This document shows, piece by piece, positions 47,701-55,259 of a stretch of 64,000 nucleotides of DNA (its first letter is position 1; each line of letters starts with the position of its first letter). Made by a program: the position numbers and the translations under genes. The notes beneath the pieces are model-generated. The model searched no databases. It was given only the letters and a program-made list of their open reading frames with translations, and had not been told where the DNA came from. The stretch covers positions 549,914-613,913 of the forward strand of contig NZ_BMQC01000001.1 in the NCBI RefSeq assembly GCF_014647915.1, read 5' to 3'. The stretch comes from Pilimelia terevasa. Its GTDB lineage: Bacteria > Actinomycetota > Actinomycetes > Mycobacteriales > Micromonosporaceae.

Positions 47701-48112
47701 CGCCGCCCCGACGGTTTCGCCGTCGACCGCCATCGCCGCGCTGCCCGGCGCCGTCCCCGCGGTGGCAACGGCCGCCGCGCCGACGGCGGTTTCGCCGCGG
47801 CTCGTCGGCCCCCGGCCGGGCCCGGCCGAGCCGGACGGCGCGGTGCTGGTGACCGCCGAGCCCCCCTCGTCGGCGCCCCGCGCCTCGCAGGACGCGGCGC
47901 CCCGGGCCCCGCAGCACGACGACGTGCCGCCCGCACCGGCGCCCGCCGCCGTACCGGCCCCGAAGCGGCGTGTCCCCGGAATGCCGGCCGACACCGCCGC
48001 GGCGCTCGCGGCGGTGGCCGAGCTGATGGGGCCGGGCCGGGCGACCGCGCGACCCAAGCGTGCCCCCAGGAAGCGCGCGTCCCCCCAACCCGCCATCGAC
48101 ACCACTCCATGA
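44756..48112 (+). CDS. Large membrane protein with a long low-complexity tail
   Basis: 1118 aa. Residues 1-240 form the recognisable part: an N-terminal helix (VLRTVAGILLLVVGMPIVLGGVAL), an external region of about 150 residues, and a second helix (LAVLGLTLLAFGVLLLAWP). The remaining roughly 880 residues are Ala/Pro/Asp/Thr-rich and probably disordered and cytoplasmic, including an 18-bp tandem repeat array. The reading frame stays open for 3.3 kb, which supports coding, but high GC alone can do this; a shorter true product cannot be excluded. ATG 44756 follows GGGGGGAAG. Function unknown. Confidence 0.65.
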   Translation: MRVLRTVAGILLLVVGMPIVLGGVALVMIGGHRGAGGAFTAPVQRIDTAGYALLVPDLDGLLGAQAPFARVDETRLRIVARTAAGPAFVGLTTDRQAADYLGPIRHTRLSEVRLTRGELPTRVNYLSGAAVPVAPPSAQGFWTRAATGAIDVTPAAHRGSAMALVVMAPDGGLPRHIWLTAELRPGWLDSTAWGLAVLGLTLLAFGVLLLAWPAKPREVVYVVDPQQVAEVAAHLGIPLPPAESLSGRYAVAVPDPAAPGPVAPVTAAPSEGASSAEASSAALCADAGASGSGVSGSGASGSGSTEAGATGGAGSGRVAAVPPQPVPAILPGAYSPLIKATTGSGGSAFSGPAFSGVAPAAPRVPSSATITPPTASTADLLAPPVEEATAPPDAERLLRAAGSAEPAADESPAVAAAVVAPGSAAPREGELPDGASVDRTGDRDASNGLGLANNLDMSNDLDMSNDLDMSDDLDMSDDLGKPSDLGRSSDIRTLSDLDALSGRGTLTDLGTLSDLGFVDEVDGPSDPDGAYGLGAPLGAQTPGDFGGVGEDRPMASLTVADPGATVDPGAAADAAAPGGRTPGSAPPAVHAADNVSGDSSITNAGVTGVAGAAAADRVPAVTGATAVNGPSEGGETTADEEMTACVEASTADAVGAIAAAGPRAVDLVTPVGASGDTAAADGAEPGCDAAVGGAAGPSHLSPAVDAAPGLPGAHLSGAGCAGLSDLEDDRAAPTGTVLDQGPVAADPGGTSAATAVSATPADLSADQSEDTPYSRATASADGAAAGAEQFADPVDLLTDSAVLDPAAPLRAYAVAAGSDDPPLATAALTAIGSHRHPRAGTITEAAPDAMTACAANPDTAGTAEAKEPGAENSVVAAVVADPVVADAAVACVDPVAADAVAAGSAGEAVVKAESSPATADPAPSEVGALQPAAEVSRPAPRQPRAARAVPPAADQDAPAGSGQPDSPTDPLRLTPATDPAGDAAPTVSPSTAIAALPGAVPAVATAAAPTAVSPRLVGPRPGPAEPDGAVLVTAEPPSSAPRASQDAAPRAPQHDDVPPAPAPAAVPAPKRRVPGMPADTAAALAAVAELMGPGRATARPKRAPRKRASPQPAIDTTP
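46103..46228 (+). repeat. 18-bp tandem repeats, seven units, inside the large membrane protein gene
   Basis: Four central units of GACATGTCGRACGACCTT (46121-46192) are nearly identical, with one degenerate unit before and two after. Each encodes D-M-S-N/D-D-L. The unit length is a multiple of three, so copy number can change without breaking the frame. Confidence 0.9.
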
Positions 48113-48706
48113 ACTCTTCCGGCCTATCCGTCGGCCTGGTGGACGCGGCAGAACTCCGGTCGCCCGTGGACTTCTGCTGCGTCCACCCTGCGGAGAACAG
48201 CAATCAACGGGCGGCGGAGCCGATGTCGACGGGCGGACGGCAGTAGCGCGAGGGCGGGTAGCCCGCAGTGGCGGGCGGGCGGCGCTGCGGTGCCCCGGAC
48301 ACGGCTGTGGCCCCCGCGTCTGCCATCGCGAGGGCCACTGCGCCGTTCGGCCGGAGCACCCTGCCGCGTCTGCCGTCGCGGCGTGCCGGGTGGCGGCCGA
48401 TGGCGGTGCGACCCACGCGTCTGCCGTAGCGGGGTCGCTTCACCGGGGGAACGGTGTGCCGGAAAGCTGTCGACGGACGTACGGCCAGGTGACTGTCGGG
48501 CTACGGATGGTGCACCTGTCCGGGAAAGTCCGGTTAGATGGAACCATAGCCCAATAGGTGTCGGCCGAACAGTCCTGTAATTTTTCGGCAACCTGTGATA
48601 GCGGCCACGTTCGGAGATGGGTGCGCTGTGGGCGGCGGGCGTTTGCTCGGCGAATCCCAAGGCGGCGGACGGTCGGCAACGGTACGTGGGGGAGGTGTCG
48701 GCTGAG
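48113..48706. other. Gap of about 600 nt without a convincing gene
   Basis: No open frame here has a plausible start, composition and family. Three copies of CGCGTCTGCC followed by RTMGCG occur at 48315, 48365 and 48416, about 50 nt apart. Otherwise I see nothing beyond the promoter of the next gene. Confidence 0.5.
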
Positions 48707-48712
48707 TAGGCT
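48707..48712 (+). promoter_or_regulatory. -10 box TAGGCT of orn
   Basis: TAGGCT ends 7 nt before GTG 48720, the same spacing and hexamer as at murI. Confidence 0.55.
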
Positions 48713-48719
48713 GATCGCC

Positions 48720-49310
48720 GTGGCTGATCTTCTTGTCTGGATCGACTGTGAGATGACCGGGCTCGACCTGCGCGGTGACGCGCTCATCGAGGTCGCGGCG
48801 CTGGTGACCGACCCCGACCTCAACGTCCTCGGCGACGGCGTCGACGTCGTGATCTCCGCCGACGAGGCGCAGCTCGCCGGTATGCCCGAGGTGGTGCGGG
48901 ACATGCACGCGCGCTCCGGGCTCACCGAGGAGGTCCGCGAGTCCACCGTGAGCCTGCGCGACGCCGAGCGGATGGTGCTGGACTACATCACCGCCCACGT
49001 CCCCGACCCCCGGACCGCCCCCCTGTGCGGCAACTCGATCGCCACCGACCGCGGCTTCATCGCCCGGGACATGCCGACCCTGGACGCGCACCTCCACTAC
49101 CGCATGATCGACGTCTCGTCGATCAAGGAGCTGTGCCGGCGGTGGTACCCGCGGGTCTACTTCGGGCAGCCGCCCAAGGGCCTGGCGCACCGGGCGCTGG
49201 CCGACATCCGGGAGAGCATCCGCGAGCTGGAGTACTACCGGCGCACGGTCTTCGTCCCGCTGCCGGGCCCGGACGTCAGCGCCGCCAAGGCGATCGCCGC
49301 CGAACTCTGA
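48720..49310 (+). CDS. orn: Oligoribonuclease
   Basis: 196 aa DEDDh exonuclease that degrades short RNAs and the linear dinucleotides from cyclic di-GMP breakdown. Motifs: [11 protein letters not shown] (Exo I), [12 protein letters not shown] (Exo II) and [11 protein letters not shown] (Exo III with His and Asp). GTG 48720 gives the standard start just before Exo I and is probably leaderless. Confidence 0.96.
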   Translation: MADLLVWIDCEMTGLDLRGDALIEVAALVTDPDLNVLGDGVDVVISADEAQLAGMPEVVRDMHARSGLTEEVRESTVSLRDAERMVLDYITAHVPDPRTAPLCGNSIATDRGFIARDMPTLDAHLHYRMIDVSSIKELCRRWYPRVYFGQPPKGLAHRALADIRESIRELEYYRRTVFVPLPGPDVSAAKAIAAEL

Positions 49311-49432
49311 CAGTGCGGATTCAAGGGCGGACCTGCCGCCGTCCATGCCCCGCCCGAGCCCGGGTCCGCCCGACCCTGCCGGTCGACCTGCCCGGACCGG
49401 GTCCCCGGCCGCGGACGGTGCCCGGAGGCGGT

Positions 49433-49438
49433 TATGAT
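49433..49438 (+). promoter_or_regulatory. -10 box TATGAT for tRNA-His
   Basis: A good -10 match about 70 nt before the tRNA, so a leader would be removed by RNase P. No clear -35. Confidence 0.45.
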
Positions 49439-49507
49439 GGGTCGTCGCCGCGGCGGTAGTACTGCGGCGTGCGGTCATGTCGCAGGTTCACTCCGGCGCT
49501 GACGCAT

Positions 49508-49581
49508 GGTGGTCGTAGCTCAGCTGGTAGAGCACCGGGTTGTGGTCCCGGGGGTCGCGGGTTCAAGTCCCGTCGATCACC
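49508..49581 (+). tRNA. tRNA-His (anticodon GTG)
   Basis: Acceptor GTGGTCG pairs with CGATCAC, the loop TTGTGGT carries anticodon GTG, and the T-arm contains GGGTTCAAGTCCC. An extra G at 49508 can pair with C49581, the G-1 identity element of histidine tRNA. CCA is not encoded. Confidence 0.95.
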
Positions 49582-49588
49582 CCATGCG

Positions 49589-49620
49589 AGAACGGCCGAC
49601 CCCCGCGGGTCGGCCGTTCT
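49589..49620 (+). terminator. Hairpin terminator after tRNA-His
   Basis: A 14-bp perfect stem (49589-49602 with 49607-49620) with a 4-nt loop, 8 nt after the tRNA. It may also serve other transcripts. Confidence 0.8.
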
Positions 49621-49680
49621 GCCGTCTTCCGAAGTCGCCCACGGCCACCGGCGCGCCCGCGGGCGGCCGCGCCGGCCAGG

Positions 49681-50919
49681 TCAGCCCTTGACGGGCAGCG
49701 CGCTCCCGTTGGCGTACTGCGACCAGCTCACGTTCCAGTGCGTCCACCCGTTGCCGGAGCGCAGCGGCACCTCGGTGCCCTTGACCGTCACCGGATCGCC
49801 GATCTTGGTGAGACCGAACAGCCACTTGGCGTTGGCGGGGGACATGTTCACGCACCCGTGCGAGACGTTGCGCTTGCCCTGGTCCTTCACCGACCACGGC
49901 GCCGAGTGGATGAACTCCCCGCCCCAGGTCAGCCGCTGGGCATAATCGATCTTGGTGCGATACCCCTCCTTGGGGCCCAGCTCCTCGAACGTGTCGAAGA
50001 CCGTCTTCGCCAGCTTCTCCATCACGACCATCGTGCCGTACGACGACGGGCTCTTGGGCTTGCCGAGGCTGACCGGAATCTTGCGGACCACCGCCCCGTC
50101 CTGGGTCACGGTCATGGTCTTCGTCCTGTTGTCCACGTTCATGACCACGGCCGAGCCGATGTTCACGTGCACCTTGAGGTCGTTGGCCCCGTACCAGCCG
50201 CCGCCCAGCGGCAGGCCGCGCAGCGCCACCCGGTACGTGATCCTGGATCCGGCCTGCCAGAAGACCTTGGGCCGGTAGTGCACGGTCTGGCCGTCCTGCC
50301 AGCTCCAGGCGCCGGCCTGGACCGGGGACGAGGCCACCGCCATCCGCCGCTGTACGTCGTCGCGCTTCTCCTGCGGGATCGTCCGCCCGAACCGGATCAT
50401 CAGCGGCATCCCGACGCCGACCGTGGCGCCGTCGCCCAGGTGGCTCGTGGCGCTGACCAGCGTCGAGGGCTCCTTCATCACAGTGAACGACGAGCCGGCG
50501 GTGGCGGTCTGGCCGTCCGCGCCGGTCACGGTGACGGTGGCCGTGTACTTCGTGCCCCAGCGCAGCGGCCCCGCGGGCACCCAGCGGCCGCCGTCCCCCG
50601 AGAGCTTGCCGGCCACCGCCGCGCCCTTGGCGTCGGCCACGGTGACGGCGGCCTTGTCGGCCAGTTCGGTGGTGAAGGTGACCGGCGTCATCGGCGGCAC
50701 GTTGACGGCGTCCGCGGCGGGCGCGGTCACGACGGCACCGAGGTGGGGGCCGGTGGGCGAGGCGGCGGGGGCGCCGGCCCCGGCACCGCCGCTCTTGCCG
50801 TCCCGGCAGCCGGCGGCGGGGGCGGTCAGCAGGGCGGCGAGCGCCACCGCGACGATCCCGCGAACGACCGGCCGCTGCGGACCTCGTCCGCCCGGCACGC
50901 TGATCTCGTCGCTGCGCAT
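49681..50919 (-). CDS. L,D-transpeptidase lipoprotein (first of a tandem pair)
   Basis: 412 aa. A lipobox (APAAGC, Cys38) anchors it outside the membrane. Two Ig-like domains (residues about 60-280) precede a YkuD catalytic domain with HSAPWSV and the active-site motif SHGCVNMSP. It should form 3-3 cross-links in peptidoglycan or attach proteins to it. ATG 50919 has GAGGAG upstream. It follows a second copy of the same gene type, likely an old tandem duplication. The 210-nt gap between them holds no gene. Confidence 0.95.
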   Translation of the reverse strand: MRSDEISVPGGRGPQRPVVRGIVAVALAALLTAPAAGCRDGKSGGAGAGAPAASPTGPHLGAVVTAPAADAVNVPPMTPVTFTTELADKAAVTVADAKGAAVAGKLSGDGGRWVPAGPLRWGTKYTATVTVTGADGQTATAGSSFTVMKEPSTLVSATSHLGDGATVGVGMPLMIRFGRTIPQEKRDDVQRRMAVASSPVQAGAWSWQDGQTVHYRPKVFWQAGSRITYRVALRGLPLGGGWYGANDLKVHVNIGSAVVMNVDNRTKTMTVTQDGAVVRKIPVSLGKPKSPSSYGTMVVMEKLAKTVFDTFEELGPKEGYRTKIDYAQRLTWGGEFIHSAPWSVKDQGKRNVSHGCVNMSPANAKWLFGLTKIGDPVTVKGTEVPLRSGNGWTHWNVSWSQYANGSALPVKG

Positions 50920-51129
50920 CGGCTCCTCACCTGCCCTCGGTCGCACCAACCCGGGCTGCCCGGCCGGATTCCCGCGTGGGCTGTCCCCGTACCCGCGGCA
51001 GGCCGTTCCCATGTGACGGGCGGGACCTACCTGGGGCGGGGGCACCCCTGGCGACAATGGTGCCTCACGTCCGCCAGGTCTGGCGGCCCACAGGGCGCCA
51101 GGTGCAGCCGAACCGACGGGGCTCCACTC

Positions 51130-52398
51130 TCACATTCGGGAGTCAACCGAGTGAACTGAGTTCCGCGGCTCCACCTTTCGGTCAGCATTTCGCAGGGCCG
51201 CGGGCACCGGGAGGGCGCTGGCTCTGACGTACTCCCGCCAGGTCAGGTTCCACGGGGTCCAGCCGTTGCCGTGACCGATGCGGCGCTCGGTGCCCCGGAC
51301 GGTGACCGGATCGCCCACGAGGGTCTGCCCGAACAGCCAGGAGGCGTTGTCGGGGCCGACGTTCACGCATCCGTGTGACACGTTGCGGTACCCCTGGTCG
51401 CCCACCGACCACGGCGCGGAGTGGATGAACTCCCCGCCCCACGTCAGGCGCTGGGCGAAGGCGATCCGCGTCCGGTAGGCCTCGCCCGGCGGCAGCTCGT
51501 CGGTCGTGTCGAAGATCGTCGACGCGAGTTTCTCCATCACCACGAGCGTCCCGCTCGACGACGGGGTACTGCTCTTGCCCAGGCTCACCGGCATCGTCCG
51601 CACCACCTTGCCGGCGCGGCGGACGGTCATCCGCTTGGTCCGGTTGTCGACCGCCATCTCCAGCTTCCGGCCGATCGTGACCGTCGCCCGCCGGTCCACG
51701 GCCGCGTACCGCCCGTTCGACAGCCGCATACCCGCCAGCCCCAGCCGGACGGCGAGCTTCGTACCCGGCCGCCAGTAGGTCGGCGGCCGGTAGAAGACCT
51801 GGGAGCCGTCGCCGACCCAGTGCCAGACCCCGGGCTGCGCCGGCGTGCTGGTCACGAACAGCCGCCGCTGCACGGCGGCCCGGTCCCGCTGGGGCACGCC
51901 GGGAATGAACTCCACCGCCACGGGCATCGCCACGCCGTAGGTGTTGCCGTTGAACAGGTACAGGCCGCTGCCCTGCTCCGGCGCGTCGGGTCTGCGTGCG
52001 GCTGTGGTGAAGGTCGTCCGGGCCTGGGCGGTCCGCCCGTCGTCGGCAGCGGCGGTGACCACGGCGGTGTACTCCCGGCCGTAGGCCAGCGGGGCGCCCG
52101 GTACCCACGTCGGCCCCTCGGGCCGCAGCGCCCCGGGAACGACCGTGCCCTTGTCGTCCACCAGTCGGACGCTGCGCACGGTACCGCCGGCCACCTTCGC
52201 GCCGATCTCCGCGCTGACCGGAACCCCGGTGGCCCGCGCCACCGGGGCGGTGACGGCGACGGTGAGCGGCGGTAGCGACGGGCTCGGCGACGCGGCCAGC
52301 TCCGCGGACCGGCCGACGCTGTCGCAGCCCGCCAGCGCCAGCGGCGCGACGGCCGCCAGCAGGACCACACCCGCGTGGCTCCGGCTTACGTGGATCAT
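51130..52398 (-). CDS. L,D-transpeptidase lipoprotein (second of a tandem pair)
   Basis: 422 aa. Lipobox LALAGC (Cys25), two Ig-like domains and a YkuD domain with HSAPWSV and SHGCVNVGP. The catalytic region is nearly the same as its neighbour (QRLTWGGEFIHSAPWSV in both), but the N-terminal domains have diverged and there is a 20-residue tail. Presumably the two act on different cross-links or growth phases. Confidence 0.95.
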   Translation of the reverse strand: MIHVSRSHAGVVLLAAVAPLALAGCDSVGRSAELAASPSPSLPPLTVAVTAPVARATGVPVSAEIGAKVAGGTVRSVRLVDDKGTVVPGALRPEGPTWVPGAPLAYGREYTAVVTAAADDGRTAQARTTFTTAARRPDAPEQGSGLYLFNGNTYGVAMPVAVEFIPGVPQRDRAAVQRRLFVTSTPAQPGVWHWVGDGSQVFYRPPTYWRPGTKLAVRLGLAGMRLSNGRYAAVDRRATVTIGRKLEMAVDNRTKRMTVRRAGKVVRTMPVSLGKSSTPSSSGTLVVMEKLASTIFDTTDELPPGEAYRTRIAFAQRLTWGGEFIHSAPWSVGDQGYRNVSHGCVNVGPDNASWLFGQTLVGDPVTVRGTERRIGHGNGWTPWNLTWREYVRASALPVPAALRNADRKVEPRNSVHSVDSRM

Positions 52399-52581
52399 GT
52401 CTTAACCCTTCCGCTACTACACACGGGTGGGATGCCGCCACGGTTCGCTCGGCCTGAATGATCCGAAGCGCCTGATTCGAACATATTTTCTGGTTTGAGG
52501 GGTTTTACGGGCTGCGCGACGCGCCCGGCAGATGCCCAAGAGTGATGCGGGCCGGGCTGGGGTGGCTCGCGGCGCGCATGT

Positions 52582-52587
52582 TAGGGT
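52582..52587 (+). promoter_or_regulatory. -10 box TAGGGT for tRNA-Lys
   Basis: TAGGGT lies 18 nt before the tRNA. The remaining 180 nt back to the transpeptidase start show no gene. Confidence 0.45.
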
Positions 52588-52605
52588 TTCCCCCGTTGTC
52601 AGCGA

Positions 52606-52678
52606 GCGCCGCTAGCTCAACTGGCAGAGCAGCGGACTCTTAATCCGCGGGTTCGGGGTTCGAGTCCCTGGCGGCGCA
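52606..52678 (+). tRNA. tRNA-Lys (anticodon CTT), integration site
   Basis: Acceptor GCGCCGC pairs with GCGGCGC, loop ACTCTTAAT holds anticodon CTT, T-arm GGGGTTCGAGTCCC. CCA is not encoded. The segment from the anticodon loop to the 3' end (52637-52678) recurs in inverted orientation at 54887-54928, so this tRNA is the attachment site of an integrative element. Confidence 0.95.
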
Positions 52679-52685
52679 CAGACGT

Positions 52686-52730
52686 AAACAGGCCCTGACC
52701 TGGGAAAACTCCCGTGGTCAGGGCCTGTTT
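52686..52730 (+). terminator. Terminator after tRNA-Lys
   Basis: A 15-bp perfect stem (52686-52700 with 52716-52730) with a T-run at its 3' end and a small inner stem in the loop. A diverged copy with compensating changes exists at 54835-54879. Confidence 0.85.
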
Positions 52731-52751
52731 TTGTCGCATGTGGATCTTTGT

Positions 52752-52774
52752 GTGATCGACGTGTGATCGACGGT
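52752..52774 (-). repeat. Candidate integrase arm-type site, copy 1
   Basis: Two direct GTGATCGAC units separated by GT, followed by GGT. The same 23 bp occurs at 54790-54812 and 55041-55063. It lies 73 nt from the att core, between the core and the integrase gene end. Confidence 0.55.
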
Positions 52775-52896
52775 CGGGGACACCCCTGTTCGGGCCGGAT
52801 GTGGGGTGTCGCCGGGTGGCTGGCGGCGTGATCTGCCCATCAGCGGCCTGTGGGCCGTGGCCTGGGGTTCTGCTGTGGGTTGGGGGTGTGTGCCCG

Positions 52897-53193
52897 TCAG
52901 CCGGCTATGCGGCCCTCGGCCACTGGTAGGACTCGGCGGGGGATGATCGCGGCGGTCTTCTCCGCGGCGGCGGTAGCGATTTCGGGTAAGACGCTGGCGT
53001 AGGTGTCGGCGGTGACCTTGTATGAGGAGTGCCGCAGCATCTCTTGCACGGTCTTCATGTCCACCCCGGCGGCTAGCGCCAACGTCGCGGCGCCGTGGCG
53101 CAGGTCGTGGAGCCCGATCGGCGGCAGGCCGGCCTGTCGGCCCAGGTGTTGGAAGTGGTCGGTCACGTCGGCGGGGTGCAGCGCGGCCCCGAT
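52897..53193 (-). pseudogene. Tyrosine integrase, C-terminal fragment
   Basis: The last 98 codons of a tyrosine recombinase: LHDLRHGAAT (box II His-x-x-Arg-His), EMLRHSSYKVTADTYASV with the catalytic Tyr, and a natural stop at 52897. The rest of the gene is cut off by an IS3 element at 53194. Its position next to tRNA-Lys is normal for a tRNA-targeting integrase. Confidence 0.85.
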
Positions 53194-53245
53194 TGAACCG
53201 CCCTGGGTCTTTCGGAGGGTGTGATGTAGCAAGGAGACTGCTGTC

Positions 53246-53569
53246 ATGCCCGCCCCTCGGAAGTTTGATGATGAGACCCGTGCTCGTGCGGTCCGCTTGT
53301 ATCAAGATCGGATTCGGGAGAACGGGGACTCGAAGGTCGAGGCCCGCCGTCAGGTCGGCGCGCTGCTGGGAATCAACCCGGCGACGCTGCGTAACTGGAT
53401 CGAGCGTGACGAGGTAGACACCGGCATGCGACCCGGGATCCCGAGCGAGGTGGATGCCGAGGTCAAGGCCCTACGCCGGCGGGTCGTGGAGTTGGAACGG
53501 GCTAACGAGATTTTGAAGACGGCGTCGGCGTTTTTCGCCCAGGCGGAGCTCGACCGCCGACTCAAGTGA
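53246..53569 (+). CDS. IS3-family transposase OrfA
   Basis: 107 aa. Helix-turn-helix region (FDDETRARAVRLY, VGALLGINPATLRNWI) followed by a leucine-zipper-like helix (VKALRRRVVELERANEILKTASAFFAQ). It binds the IS ends and normally forms an OrfAB fusion with the next frame by -1 frameshifting. Its end overlaps OrfB by 4 nt. Confidence 0.92.
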   Translation: MPAPRKFDDETRARAVRLYQDRIRENGDSKVEARRQVGALLGINPATLRNWIERDEVDTGMRPGIPSEVDAEVKALRRRVVELERANEILKTASAFFAQAELDRRLK

Positions 53570-54501
53570 TCGTGTCGTTCATCGACCGGTACCGCCGTCG
53601 GTTCGGCGTCGAGCCGATCTGCGCCGTGCTCACCTTGCATGGCTGCTCGATCGCGCCGTCCACCTACTACGCCCGCCGCGGGTGTCGGGTGAGCCCGGCG
53701 GTGTTGGCCGAGGCGTATCTGGTGAACACGCTGGTGGACCTGTTCGTGGCCAACCGGCGGGTGTATGGGGTGCGTAAGTTGTGGCATGCGATGCGCCGCG
53801 CCGGCCACCAGATCGGCCGTGACGCGGTCGCCAGGTTGATGCGCATCGCCGGGATCCGCGGCGCGGTCCGCGGACGCCACCGGATCCGCACCACCGACAG
53901 CGACCGCACGGCGGCGCGGCATCCTGACCTGGTCGGCCGGAACTGGGCCGGCCCCAGCGCACCCGATCAGCTGTGGGTGGCCGACTTCACCTACGTGTGG
54001 ACACTGGCCGGGTTCGTCTACGTCGCCCTGCTCACCGACGTGTACTCCCGCCGGATCCTCGGCTGGCGCGTGTCCACGTCGAAGGCCACGCCCTTGGTGA
54101 CCTCAGTGCTGGAACAAGCGGTGTTCACCCGGCGTCGCCACAACATGCAGTTCACCCCGACGGGGCTGGTCCACCACTCCGATGCAGGCAGCCAATACGT
54201 TTCGTTGGCCTTCACCGAAGCTCTGGTCGAGGCGGGGATCGCCGGGTCGATCGGTAGTGTCGGCGACGCCCTCGATAACGCCCTGATGGAGTCCACGATC
54301 GGGCTGTACAAAACCGAGCTGATCGACAACCACCACCGCACCTGGACCGGCCGGGCCGAAGTCGAACGCGAAACCGCCGCCTGGGTCCACTGGTACAACA
54401 CCAGCCGACTGCACTCAGCAACCGGCTACACCCCACCCATCGAGTTCGAACACCACCACCATCCCCACCAACCGGCCACCCAGCACACCGCCGCGGCCTA
54501 A
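53566..54501 (+). CDS. IS3-family transposase OrfB
   Basis: 311 aa integrase-fold transposase. The DDE triad is visible as Asp in WVADFTYVWT, Asp in HHSDAGSQY and Glu in NALMESTIGLYKTEL. N-terminal YGVRKLWHAMRRAGHQIGRDAVARLM is typical of the family. Apparently intact. Confidence 0.93.
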   Translation: MIVSFIDRYRRRFGVEPICAVLTLHGCSIAPSTYYARRGCRVSPAVLAEAYLVNTLVDLFVANRRVYGVRKLWHAMRRAGHQIGRDAVARLMRIAGIRGAVRGRHRIRTTDSDRTAARHPDLVGRNWAGPSAPDQLWVADFTYVWTLAGFVYVALLTDVYSRRILGWRVSTSKATPLVTSVLEQAVFTRRRHNMQFTPTGLVHHSDAGSQYVSLAFTEALVEAGIAGSIGSVGDALDNALMESTIGLYKTELIDNHHRTWTGRAEVERETAAWVHWYNTSRLHSATGYTPPIEFEHHHHPHQPATQHTAAA

Positions 54502-54533
54502 ACCAACCCCCCGGCCGATCCAGGACGGTTCAC

Positions 54534-54665
54534 TCCTCCTACAAAGTCACCGCAGACACCTACGCCAGCGTCCTGCCTGAGATCGCCACCGCCGCCGCAG
54601 AGAAAACCGCCGCGATCATCCCCCGCCGAGTCCCATCTCTGGCCGAGGACCGCACGGCCGGCTGA
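54534..54665 (+). pseudogene. Second tyrosine integrase 3' fragment, inverted relative to the first
   Basis: Reads SSYKVTADTYASVLPEIATAA and onward to its own stop, nearly the same protein as the 52897 fragment but with differing nucleotides (about one in eight by eye) and a different final stretch (VPSLAEDRTAG). It begins directly at the IS3 right end. It is therefore a homologous integrase from a related element, not a recent copy. Confidence 0.85.
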
Positions 54666-54789
54666 CACCCCGCCCACCTCACAGGGGTAGGCAGCACCCA
54701 GCACCACCGCACGACGGGTCGTAGGTGGGCAACGAACGCTACAACCGGCCCGAACCGCGCCCCGGATCCCCTGCCAGGGGGTGTCCCGA

Positions 54790-54812
54790 ACCGTCGATCA
54801 CACGTCGATCAC
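54790..54812 (+). repeat. Candidate integrase arm-type site, copy 2
   Basis: Inverse orientation of the copy at 52752. It lies 74 nt from the inverted tRNA half, mirroring the left side exactly. Confidence 0.55.
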
Positions 54813-54834
54813 ACAAAGATCCACATGCGACAAA

Positions 54835-54879
54835 AAACATGCCCTGACCACGAGAGTTTTCCCAGTTCAGGGCATGTTT
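54835..54879 (-). terminator. Terminator-like hairpin beside the inverted tRNA half
   Basis: AAACATGCCCTGA (54835-54847) pairs with 54867-54879. It is the diverged counterpart of the tRNA-Lys terminator; paired positions have changed together. Confidence 0.75.
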
Positions 54880-54883
54880 ACGT

Positions 54884-54928
54884 TGGTGCGCCGCCAGGGA
54901 CTCGAACCCCGAACCCGCGGATTAAGAG
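54884..54928 (-). repeat. 3' half of tRNA-Lys in inverted orientation (att core)
   Basis: 42 nt identical to 52637-52678, from the anticodon loop to the discriminator, here followed by an encoded CCA. Homology stops abruptly after the loop. No 5' half is present, so it cannot make a tRNA. Confidence 0.9.
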
Positions 54929-55259
54929 AATGCTAGATTGGCGTTAGCTGATGTCACGTAGTGATGCCCGATGCCATTCAAATCGCAATACTAAGCGCCA
55001 CCATGCCCTTGGTTACCATCCAGTGTCGCCCTGTGTCAGGACCGTCGATCACACGTCGATCACAGCAGCAGGTGCACCGCTGCCGACCAACGACCGCCGG
55101 AGCGCCAGTAGAACGTCCGAACATGCCGAGATCCGGATGTCCGTCAAGACCGTCAACCGGTGAGCTGAACCGCATGTGAACCCGGCACGCCTCGCGGTGG
55201 TGACCCTGGTCCTTTGTGGCGGGGGTCATGCGGAAGGCTGACGGCGGTGCGATCTTGGC
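54929..55259. other. Probable element end without a gene
   Basis: 330 nt between the tRNA half and the ISL3 gene. The only structure I see is a third arm-type site (55041-55063), 113 nt from the att core. Short open frames here have no recognisable product. Confidence 0.45.
55041..55063 (+). repeat. Candidate integrase arm-type site, copy 3
   Basis: Third exact copy of the 23-bp sequence, on the far side of the inverted tRNA half and with unrelated flanks. Confidence 0.5.

Larger units (their letters stand above)
53194..54532 (+). mobile_element. IS3-family insertion sequence, 1339 bp
   Basis: Ends are imperfect inverted repeats: left TGAACCGCCCTGGGTC, right (reverse complement) TGAACCGTCCTGGATC. 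Two overlapping transposase frames fill it. The flanks (GAT left, CTC right) do not form a target duplication, so this copy has recombined since insertion. Confidence 0.9.

Noticed and set aside
48124..48660. 178-aa minus-strand open frame in the gap before orn
   Set aside because: Arg/Pro-rich with no domain, no ribosome site, and covering the orn leader.
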